Below, piece after piece: positions 1-5,528 of a stretch of DNA of 5,725 nucleotides (within the stretch, counting starts at the first letter, position 1; every line of letters starts with the position of its first letter). The stretch covers positions 1 through 5,725 of the forward strand of contig JBOGIG010000001.1 in NCBI GenBank assembly GCA_050742455.1. Reading direction: 5' to 3'. The DNA is from JBOGIG01 sp050742455. GTDB taxonomy: Bacteria; Actinomycetota; Acidimicrobiia; Acidimicrobiales; JBOGIG01. A model generated the notes under the pieces. It was given only the letters and a program-made list of their open reading frames with translations. It ran no database searches and was not told the origin of the DNA. A program made the translations under genes and the position numbers.

Positions 1-733
1 TGGCCGCCCGCATGGCTTGGTCGTAGACCCGACCGGTGCGGTCCCCAAGCCGCCCGGCCTGGATGGCCTCGGCCCCGAAGCCCTTGACGGCGCGGATGCC
101 GGTGACCGTCTCCTCCACCACGGTGGCCACCTCGGCCAGCTCCCGCTGGAGCTGCATGGACGCCGGGAAGATGGCTGTGGAGAATCGCTTGGCCGCCACG
201 TTGAGGAAGGGCAGGGCGGCCAGGGCCAGGGCGGCAAGTCCGGCATTGATCGAAAACAGGATCACGGCGATGGCCACCACGGTCAGCCCGTTGGCTATGC
301 CGATCGGAATGAGTACGACGAAATTGTTCACCTGCTGGAGGTCCGACGCCGATCGTGACATCAACTGGCCTGTCTGGGTCCGGTCGTGGAAGGCGAAGTG
401 AAGGCGCTGGAGGTGGGCGAACATCCGCCCCCGCAGATCGGTCTCGACCCGGTATGCCACCGAGAAGGCCAGGTAGCGCCGCAACCCGGTGCAGGTCCCC
501 TGGGCAAGGCCCAGGACCAGAATTAGGAGGCACCAGTGCCACAGGGCCCCGGGGAGAGCCTTGGTGATGCCCTCGTCGATGGCTCGCTGCGTCATGGACG
601 GGACCGCCACCTTGGCCGCCGTCCACCCGATGCCGGCCAAGATGCCGAGGACCACCAGGCGGCGGTTCTCGCCCACCGTTCGGGCCAGCAATGCCCAGCC
701 CGACCTGGGCGGGTCGGGCACTACCTCGGGCAT
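1..733 (-). CDS. ABC exporter, membrane-domain half (N-terminal part; cut by left edge)
   Basis: This frame is open from an ATG at 733 to the window edge, about 244 codons. The product is a type IV-fold (MsbA/MdlB/LmrA-like) ABC exporter subunit of the inner membrane, which would use ATP to move a lipid, drug or peptide outward. Seen: hydrophobic segments near residues 26-48, 64-84 and a long pair at about 138-178. The first intracellular loop follows the family pattern, with FHDRTQTGQLMSR near 115-127 and SDLQQV after it. A second coupling-helix region near 200-225 contains ETVTGIRAVKGFGAE. The nucleotide-binding domain must lie beyond the edge. A GTG at 721 is an alternative start. I prefer ATG 733 because a -10-like hexamer lies 6 bases before it, which fits a leaderless message; GGGGAG directly abuts the ATG and is too close to act as a normal ribosome binding site. 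The substrate cannot be told. The gene starts 25 bases after the vapC stop on the same strand. Confidence 0.93.
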   Translation of the reverse strand, partial: MPEVVPDPPRSGWALLARTVGENRRLVVLGILAGIGWTAAKVAVPSMTQRAIDEGITKALPGALWHWCLLILVLGLAQGTCTGLRRYLAFSVAYRVETDLRGRMFAHLQRLHFAFHDRTQTGQLMSRSASDLQQVNNFVVLIPIGIANGLTVVAIAVILFSINAGLAALALAALPFLNVAAKRFSTAIFPASMQLQRELAEVATVVEETVTGIRAVKGFGAEAIQAGRLGDRTGRVYDQAMRAA

Positions 734-739
734 CTCCCC

Positions 740-745
740 ATCATA
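740..745 (-). promoter_or_regulatory. Putative -10 element (TATGAT) of the exporter gene, leaderless
   Basis: The minus strand reads TATGAT, five of six matches to the bacterial -10 consensus, followed by six bases and then the exporter ATG at 733. That spacing would put the transcript start at the A of the start codon, as in the leaderless messages common in actinobacteria. No good -35 hexamer is seen 16-18 bases upstream. This is an inference from spacing and sequence only. Confidence 0.45.
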
Positions 746-746
746 G

Positions 747-762
747 TTGACCAATCGGTCAA
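747..762. promoter_or_regulatory. Inverted repeat TTGACC-N4-GGTCAA, TetR-type operator candidate
   Basis: There is a perfect 6-bp inverted repeat with a 4-bp centre, overlapping the last codon region and stop of vapC. It ends one base before the TATGAT -10 candidate of the exporter, so it would occupy the promoter spacer. Size and sequence resemble operators of TetR-family repressors, which often control efflux transporters. No repressor gene is visible in the window, so the link to a regulator is inferred. Confidence 0.5.
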
Positions 763-1169
763 GTCTGGGGGCCCGCCACATCCACTACAGCCACGCCCAC
801 CAATCCCCCCACGGCCCGGATCAGGCGGGCATCGGTGGTGAGCAGCTCCGCTCCGAGCATCTCGGCCAGGGCGACGTAGCAGGCGTCATAGACCGTGCAC
901 CGATCCCGTAGCTCCCAGGCCCGAAGGCGCAAGGGGCCATGTCCGTGTCGGATGAGGGCCAACTCGCCCAGCTCCTCAATGGCGCGGGTCCCGGCGGCGG
1001 GCTTCAACCAACCTTTGTGGGTCCAACGCCGGACTACGGCGATGACTTCCGGATCGATCAGTTCGGGAGCATGCACCTGGCTGACCGATCCCAGTGCCTG
1101 GGCGATCCCCCTGGCGCGTTCCGTGGAGAGGAGAAGGTCGACGGCTGCCGAGGCATCCAGAACGATCAC
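759..1169 (-). CDS. vapC: VapC-type PIN-domain ribonuclease toxin
   Basis: A 136-residue protein, the usual length for a PIN-domain toxin. These are Mg2+-dependent ribonucleases that cut tRNA, rRNA or mRNA and slow growth when the antitoxin is lost. The acidic active-site set is complete: D5 in VLDASA, E41 in the DPEV stretch, D95 in VYDACYVALAE and D113 in LLTTDARL. The start is a GTG at 1169 that overlaps the TGA of the upstream antitoxin (GTGA), so translation is probably coupled. No strong ribosome binding site is seen, in line with that coupling. The target RNA cannot be read from the sequence. Downstream, 25 bases separate it from the exporter gene on the same strand, so read-through is possible. 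The intact motifs suggest an active toxin. Confidence 0.93.
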   Translation of the reverse strand: MIVLDASAAVDLLLSTERARGIAQALGSVSQVHAPELIDPEVIAVVRRWTHKGWLKPAAGTRAIEELGELALIRHGHGPLRLRAWELRDRCTVYDACYVALAEMLGAELLTTDARLIRAVGGLVGVAVVDVAGPQT

Positions 1170-1405
1170 CGCCGGTTGGTGGGCGAACGCTCGCCGGCCA
1201 GCGCTTCGGCCGAGGACTCGGGTACCTCGATCACGGGTCGCCTCCCCAGGCGATCCAGCATCTCCGACATGGGGGGGTGCCGGGCCATCTCGACGATCTC
1301 GGACCTGATCAGCTCTGACAACGAGCGGCGCTCCGCCCTGGCCCGGATCGTGAGGCGCCGGTGCACCTCGTCAGGGACATCGCGAACCTGGATTGTCTTG
1401 CCCAT
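1166..1405 (-). CDS. vapB: VapB-type ribbon-helix-helix antitoxin (FitA-like)
   Basis: A 79-residue antitoxin paired with the PIN toxin it overlaps. The N-terminus has the ribbon-helix-helix pattern: a strand TIQVRDVP at residues 4-11, helix DEVHRRLTIRARAER at about 12-26 and a second helix after SLSELIRSEI at 28-37. Such domains dimerise and bind operator DNA. Residues 40-79 (ARHPPMSEMLDRL and a charged tail) would wrap around and inhibit VapC. The ATG at 1405 is chosen because MGKTIQVRDVP is the canonical beginning. The frame stays open upstream to 1519, but that extension reads through the promoter region and does not look like protein. No Shine-Dalgarno sequence precedes ATG 1405, while a TANNNT hexamer sits 7 bases before it, suggesting a leaderless message. 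The coding strand has a run of seven C at 1271-1277. Confidence 0.92.
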   Translation of the reverse strand: MGKTIQVRDVPDEVHRRLTIRARAERRSLSELIRSEIVEMARHPPMSEMLDRLGRRPVIEVPESSAEALAGERSPTNRR

Positions 1406-1412
1406 GATGACA

Positions 1413-1418
1413 ACATTA
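1413..1418 (-). promoter_or_regulatory. Putative -10 element (TAATGT) of vapBC, leaderless
   Basis: On the minus strand TAATGT fits the actinobacterial TANNNT -10 pattern. Seven bases then separate it from the A of the vapB start codon at 1405. The absence of any purine-rich ribosome binding site supports a leaderless transcript. No convincing -35 hexamer is visible, which is common in high-GC actinobacteria. Inference from spacing only. Confidence 0.45.
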
Positions 1419-1433
1419 CACCCACAGTGGGTG
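1419..1433. promoter_or_regulatory. Inverted repeat CACCCAC-A-GTGGGTG, likely VapBC operator
   Basis: A perfect 7-bp inverted repeat with a single central base, abutting the proposed -10 of vapB. Ribbon-helix-helix antitoxins normally repress their own operon by binding short palindromes over the promoter, so this is the natural operator. It lies within the 101-bp divergent spacer, so binding might also affect ptrB expression. Confidence 0.6.
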
Positions 1434-1492
1434 CAGATTCCCGAGGTCCTAACCCTGCCCGGCTGCCTGCGGGTCGAGGCCCTCATCCAGAT

Positions 1493-1498
1493 GAAAGG
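1493..1498 (+). promoter_or_regulatory. Ribosome binding site (GAAAGG) fixing the ptrB GTG start
   Basis: GAAAGG lies 8 bases before the GTG at 1507, a normal Shine-Dalgarno distance. It supports this GTG as the ptrB start. The nearby ATG at 1491 is out of frame. Confidence 0.65.
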
Positions 1499-1506
1499 CT
1501 TGGCGG

Positions 1507-3654
1507 GTGAGCACGCCACCTCCAGCCCCGTCCAACCGCGCCCCGACCGATCCCATAGGTCCCCCCGTTCCGGCCGTGCGCCCCGCCCAGGTGGGTGCCC
1601 ACGGCGACAGCCGCCTGGACGACTACTACTGGCTACGGGACCGGGAGAGCCCCGAGGTCATAGCCCACCTCGAGGCCGAGAACGCCTACACCGCGGCCTG
1701 CACGGCCCACCTGGGCGAGCTGGGTGAGGCCTTGTTCGACGAAATGGTGGCCCGGATCCAAGAGACCGATCTCAGCGTGCCGGTGCGCAAGGGTGATTGG
1801 CTGTATTACTCACGGACCCATGAGGGGAACCAGTACGCCGATCAGTGTCGACGACCGGCCACCGGCGGGCCATCAGACTTCGAGATCGGCCAGTCGCCCG
1901 GAGAGCGGGTCGTCCTGGATCAGAATGCCCTGGCCGAGGGCCACGAGTTTTTTGCCGTGGGGAACTTCAACGTCAGTCCCGATCACGCCCGCCTGGCCTA
2001 CTCCGTCGACACCAACGGCTCCGAGCGCTACACCATGCGGATCCGGGACCTGGATACCGGCGTGGACGGGGACGAGTCCATGGCCGACACCTACTACGGA
2101 TCGGCATGGTCGAAGGACTCGACGGTGCTGTTCTACACCCGCACCGACGACGCCATGCGACCCTTCCAGTTGTGGCGCCATCGGGTGGGGACCCCGGCCG
2201 CGGACGACGCGTGTGTTTACACCGAGGAGGACGAGAGCTTCTATCTCGGAGTGGCCAACACCAAGGACGAGGCCTACGTGGTCTTGACGCTCGAGTCCAA
2301 GGTGACGACGGAGGTCCACGTGCTCGACTCCACCGATCCCTCGGGCCCTTTCAAGGTCATCGAGCCCCGCCGAGGTGGGATCGAGTACAGCGTCGATCAC
2401 CACGCCGGGCGCTTCCTCATCGTCACCAACGACGGTGCCCTCGACTTTCGTCTGATGGCGACCCCGGTTCCCTCCCCGGGGCGGGTCAATTGGACCGAGC
2501 TGATCCCTCCTGAGCCCGGGGTCCGCTTGGAGGGCATCGAGGTGTTCGGATCTCACCTGGCTCTGGCCGAACGGGCCGGGGGATCAGCCCGTATCCGGAT
2601 CCTGGAGCTGGCCAGTGGGGCCATCTCCGAAGTGGCTCAGCCGAGCGACGTCGGGACTCCGGCGCTTGGGGGTAACGCCGAATTCGCCACCTCAACTGTG
2701 CGCTACGAGTACACGTCAATGGTCACCCCCCGCTCGGTGTACGACTATGACATGGCGTCGGGCCAGGCCCGCCTGCTCAAGCGCCAGCCGGTGCTGGGTC
2801 CCTTCGACCCCGACGCATACACCACCGAGCGGCTGTGGGCCCCGGCCAGCCAGGGCCACGCCAGCCAGGGCCACGCCGACGTGGACATCCCCATTACCGT
2901 GGTCTACCGCAACGACCGGGCCGGGGCATTTGGTCACCCCGAGAACGCCCCCCTCCTCCTGTACGGCTACGGCTCCTACGAGGCCAGCATGGACCCCTAC
3001 TTCTCGTCCCTGCGACTCAGCCTGTTGGACCGGGGCTTCGTCTTTGCCACAGCCCACATCCGGGGGGGCGGCGAGATGGGCCGGTCCTGGTACGAGGAGG
3101 GCAAGATCGGCCACAAGACCAACACCTTCGACGACTTCGTGGCCGCGGCCCGCCACCTGATCGATACGGGGTGGACGACACCGGATCGGCTGGTGGCCCG
3201 GGGGGGCAGCGCCGGGGGCTTGTTGATGGGGGCGGTCGCCAACCGGGCACCCGAGCTGTTCCGGGCCATCGTGGCCGAGGTCCCCTTCGTCGACTGCCTG
3301 ACCACCATCTTGGACGAGTCGCTGCCTCTGACCGTCACCGAGTGGGAGGAGTGGGGCAATCCGGTGGCCGACCCCGACATCTATGACTACATCAAGTCCT
3401 ACTCCCCCTACGACAACGTAGAGGCCCACCCCTACCCCCTGATCCTTGCCACGGCCGGTCTCAACGACCCCAGGGTGGCCTACTGGGAACCAGCCAAATG
3501 GGTGGCCAAGCTGCGATTGGCCGATCCCTCAAACACCGTGTTGCTCAAGACCGAAATGGGCGCCGGCCACGGTGGTCCCTCCGGCCGCTACGACGCCTGG
3601 AAGGACGAGGCCTTCGTATACAGCTTCATCCTCGACGCCGTCGGCCAGGCCTGA
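1507..3654 (+). CDS. ptrB: Oligopeptidase B (S9A prolyl-oligopeptidase family)
   Basis: A 715-residue cytosolic serine peptidase that cuts short peptides after Arg or Lys. The family length is about 690-710. Residues 1-80 carry the usual N-terminal helices (DDYYWLRDRESPEV near 40-53). About 80-440 form the beta-propeller that filters substrate size, and about 445-715 the alpha/beta-hydrolase domain. The catalytic triad is complete: S568 in RGGSAGGLLMG, D654 in GLNDPRV and H688 in GAGHGG. The oxyanion Tyr is probably Y488 in YGYGSY. E612 and E614 in TEWEEWGNP match the two glutamates that give the E. coli enzyme its preference for basic P1 residues, supporting PtrB over prolyl endopeptidase. 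Oddities: a perfect duplication SQGHASQGHA at residues 448-457, in the hinge before the catalytic domain, and Y498 where E. coli has an Asp. No signal peptide is seen. GTG start at 1507 with GAAAGG 8 bases upstream. The stop is followed 3 bases later by the ABC-F start. Confidence 0.96.
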   Translation: MSTPPPAPSNRAPTDPIGPPVPAVRPAQVGAHGDSRLDDYYWLRDRESPEVIAHLEAENAYTAACTAHLGELGEALFDEMVARIQETDLSVPVRKGDWLYYSRTHEGNQYADQCRRPATGGPSDFEIGQSPGERVVLDQNALAEGHEFFAVGNFNVSPDHARLAYSVDTNGSERYTMRIRDLDTGVDGDESMADTYYGSAWSKDSTVLFYTRTDDAMRPFQLWRHRVGTPAADDACVYTEEDESFYLGVANTKDEAYVVLTLESKVTTEVHVLDSTDPSGPFKVIEPRRGGIEYSVDHHAGRFLIVTNDGALDFRLMATPVPSPGRVNWTELIPPEPGVRLEGIEVFGSHLALAERAGGSARIRILELASGAISEVAQPSDVGTPALGGNAEFATSTVRYEYTSMVTPRSVYDYDMASGQARLLKRQPVLGPFDPDAYTTERLWAPASQGHASQGHADVDIPITVVYRNDRAGAFGHPENAPLLLYGYGSYEASMDPYFSSLRLSLLDRGFVFATAHIRGGGEMGRSWYEEGKIGHKTNTFDDFVAAARHLIDTGWTTPDRLVARGGSAGGLLMGAVANRAPELFRAIVAEVPFVDCLTTILDESLPLTVTEWEEWGNPVADPDIYDYIKSYSPYDNVEAHPYPLILATAGLNDPRVAYWEPAKWVAKLRLADPSNTVLLKTEMGAGHGGPSGRYDAWKDEAFVYSFILDAVGQA
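2848..2877 (+). repeat. Perfect 15-bp tandem duplication inside ptrB (codes SQGHA twice)
   Basis: The unit AGCCAGGGCCACGCC occurs twice in a row with no mismatch, and three further bases of the unit (GCC) precede it. It is in frame and adds SQGHA-SQGHA at residues 448-457 in the loop joining propeller and catalytic domain, where related enzymes have a shorter turn. Perfect identity suggests a recent slippage event. Confidence 0.85.
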
Positions 3655-3657
3655 AGG

Positions 3658-5511
3658 GTGGCTGTCCTGGTCGACCTGGACCGGGTCGGCATGCATCGGC
3701 CGGGACGGGTCCTGTTCTCCGAGGTGTCCCTGACCGTGGGGGACGGGGACCGACTCGGCCTGGTCGGACTCAACGGCACGGGAAAGTCCACCTTGCTGCG
3801 GGTCATGGCCGGGGTGCTGAGGCCGGAGGGGGGGGCTCGACGCACGGCCCGAGGCCTAAGAGTCGGATTCTTGGACCAACGCCCCGAGCTCGATGCCCCC
3901 ACCGTGGCCGAGGTGGTCGGCTCCGGCTGGGAAGGGGCCGCCGTCATGAGCAGGCTGGGCGTGGCGGAACTCGCCTCCCGAGCCCCGTCGACCCTGTCGG
4001 GAGGACAGGCCAAGCGGGTGGCCCTGGCCCGCTTGCTGGTGGACCCGAGCGACCTGTTGATACTGGATGAACCGACCAACCACCTCGACATCGGGGCCAT
4101 CGTCTGGTTGGAGGAGAGGCTGGCCCGCTTCCCCGGGGCCGTGGTCCTGGTCACCCACGACCGCCACCTTCTGGACCGGGTCACCAACCGGGTCTTGGAG
4201 CTGGACCGGGGAGCGGGCTATGTCCACGAGGGGGGCTACGACCGCTACCTGGAGAACAGGGCTGTTAGAGAGGAACAAGCGGCGGCAACCGAACGGACCC
4301 GGCGCAACCTTGCCCGCTCGGAGCTGGCCTGGCTGCGCCGGGGTGCGCCGGCCCGGACGTCCAAGTCCAAGGCCCGGCTGACCTCGGCCGCCGCCGTGAT
4401 CGGCTCCCGGGCCGCGCCGGCGGCTCGCAACGAGGAGCTGGCCCTGCGCCGGGATGCCCCCCGGCTGGGGAGCAAGGTCATCGAGGTGGTCGGCGTGGGG
4501 CACCGCTTTGTGGCCCCGGACGATCCCGATTCCTCCCGTTGCTCCTGGCCGCCCCCACACCCGCCACCGGCCCCGTCTCCGGACGTGGATCATTCCCCGT
4601 GGCTGTTCGATGGTCTCGATATCAGCCTGGACCGCCGGGAGCGCCTGGGCATCGTCGGGCCCAACGGATCGGGCAAGTCCACCCTGCTCGACATCCTGGC
4701 CGGTCAGCTGGCGCCGCTTAGGGGGGCGATCGAGGTGGGCTCGACAGTGGCCCTCGGCTACTACGCCCAAACCGACGCGGACCTGGACCCGGCCCTTACC
4801 CCCCGGGCCGCTCTGGGCCAGGAGGTCTGGCTCCTGGAACGGTTCTGGTTCGACTCCGACTCGGCTCGGGCACCGCTCTCCGACTTGTCCGGCGGTGAAT
4901 GCCGGCGCCTGCAGCTGTTGATGGTGCTGGCCGAGAGGCCCAACGTGATCCTGGCCGACGAGCCCACCAATGACCTCGACCTCGACACCCTGCGAGCCCT
5001 GGAGGACTTCTGGGAGGACTGGCCCGGCGCCCTGGTGGTGGCCAGTCACGACCGGGCCTTTCTGGAACGCACCGTGGATCGGGTCCTGTACCTGGACGGG
5101 CACGGAGGGATCACCTTGGTGGGGGGACTAGATGCCGCCTGGGGGCCGGTCGTTCCCCCCGGGGATATGGGGCCGTCCCCCGCTCCCCGTCCTGGAGGTC
5201 GGGTGCGGCCCCGGGCCACCGGCCAGTCCGGGAACCAGCCGCTCTCATCGAGGCCATCGGCGCCGGGGGCCGGGTCATCGCCTCGCCCTCGTTCGACCAG
5301 CACGATCGGACGGGACATGCGAAACGCCGAATCAGACATGCGCCGCCTGGAGGGGCGCCGGGACGAATTGGCCCAGGACTTGGTCGTGGCGGGCCAGGAC
5401 CGGGGCGAGCTGGCCCGGATCGGCACCGAACTGGCCGGGGTTCAGGCCGAATTGGTCGCCGTCGAGGACCGCTGGATCAGCCTGGGAGAAGAAGCCGAAT
5501 CAGGAAGGTAG
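3658..5511 (+). CDS. ABC-F ATPase, Uup-like, with C-terminal coiled coil
   Basis: A 617-residue soluble protein with two ATPase domains and no membrane segments. ABC-F proteins bind the ribosome or its assembly intermediates. Domain 1: Walker A G37-T45 with K43, Q-loop Q74, signature LSGGQ at 113-117, Walker B with E138 in LDEPTNHLD, H-loop H167. A charged linker, about 195-265, includes WLRRGAPARTSKSKARL, a pattern typical of Uup. Domain 2: Walker A with K340, Q371, LSGGE at 410-414, E435 in DEPTNDLD, H464. A Pro/Arg/Ser-rich tether (about 490-550) leads to a coiled coil at about 553-617, like the DNA/ribosome-binding tail of Uup. The linker is short, unlike antibiotic-resistance ABC-F proteins, so a housekeeping translation or genome-stability role is more likely. 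Oddities: only 40 residues between Q74 and S114, a proline-rich insert at about 287-314, and a run of eight G at 3828-3835. The GTG start lies 3 bases after the ptrB stop; ATG 3691 is a weaker alternative because it would drop the first strand. Confidence 0.93.
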   Translation: MAVLVDLDRVGMHRPGRVLFSEVSLTVGDGDRLGLVGLNGTGKSTLLRVMAGVLRPEGGARRTARGLRVGFLDQRPELDAPTVAEVVGSGWEGAAVMSRLGVAELASRAPSTLSGGQAKRVALARLLVDPSDLLILDEPTNHLDIGAIVWLEERLARFPGAVVLVTHDRHLLDRVTNRVLELDRGAGYVHEGGYDRYLENRAVREEQAAATERTRRNLARSELAWLRRGAPARTSKSKARLTSAAAVIGSRAAPAARNEELALRRDAPRLGSKVIEVVGVGHRFVAPDDPDSSRCSWPPPHPPPAPSPDVDHSPWLFDGLDISLDRRERLGIVGPNGSGKSTLLDILAGQLAPLRGAIEVGSTVALGYYAQTDADLDPALTPRAALGQEVWLLERFWFDSDSARAPLSDLSGGECRRLQLLMVLAERPNVILADEPTNDLDLDTLRALEDFWEDWPGALVVASHDRAFLERTVDRVLYLDGHGGITLVGGLDAAWGPVVPPGDMGPSPAPRPGGRVRPRATGQSGNQPLSSRPSAPGAGSSPRPRSTSTIGRDMRNAESDMRRLEGRRDELAQDLVVAGQDRGELARIGTELAGVQAELVAVEDRWISLGEEAESGR

Positions 5512-5528
5512 CGTCAGGTGGTCGGCAT
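5512..5528. other. Convergent gap between ABC-F gene and epimerase-like gene
   Basis: Only 17 bases separate the two facing stop codons. I see no stem-loop with a T-run here on either strand, so transcripts from the two sides probably overlap or end inside the neighbouring gene. Confidence 0.6.

Larger units (their letters stand above)
1406..1506. other. Divergent intergenic region between vapB and ptrB
   Basis: This 101-bp spacer contains the vapB -10 candidate and palindrome at its left end and the ptrB ribosome binding site at its right end. I could not identify a convincing plus-strand -35/-10 pair for ptrB. The middle (about 1440-1480) is GC-rich and shows no clear structure. Confidence 0.6.

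Noticed and set aside
17..401. Plus-strand open frames opposite the exporter gene
   Set aside because: The opposite strand encodes a clear ABC-exporter membrane domain with loop motifs; the plus-strand translations have no family features.
1484..1493. Short palindrome CATC-CA-GATG before ptrB
   Set aside because: Four-base arms are expected by chance and it overlaps the ribosome binding site without other support.
1406..1519. N-terminal extension of the vapB frame to a start at 1519, including a CxxCxC-like string
   Set aside because: It reads through the palindrome and -10 candidate and overlaps the ptrB start; known VapB proteins begin at the MGKTIQVRDVP equivalent. The cysteines are coincidental.
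939..1727. A 262-codon plus-strand open frame across vapC, vapB and the start of ptrB
   Set aside because: It crosses three well-supported genes and their promoter region, and its composition (Arg/Pro/Ser-rich) is that of a shadow frame.
3200..3235. G-rich stretch over the catalytic-serine codons as a possible G-quadruplex
   Set aside because: Only three runs of three or more G with long loops plus a GG; the sequence is explained by Gly codons of the RGGSAGG motif in a high-GC genome.
2716..3429. A 237-codon minus-strand open frame opposite the ptrB catalytic domain
   Set aside because: Antisense to conserved catalytic motifs, Gly/Val/His-rich, no recognisable domain.
3856..5103. A 415-codon open frame on the minus strand opposite the ABC-F gene
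   Set aside because: Low-complexity Gly/Val/Gln/Pro-rich translation with no family motifs, lying wholly antisense to a gene with all ABC motifs intact. It is a by-product of GC-rich third positions.
5160..5310. Possible frameshift in the Pro/Arg/Ser-rich part of the ABC-F protein
   Set aside because: The frame continues directly into a good heptad-like coiled coil with the expected Uup-type ending, so the region is a disordered tether, not a shifted frame.
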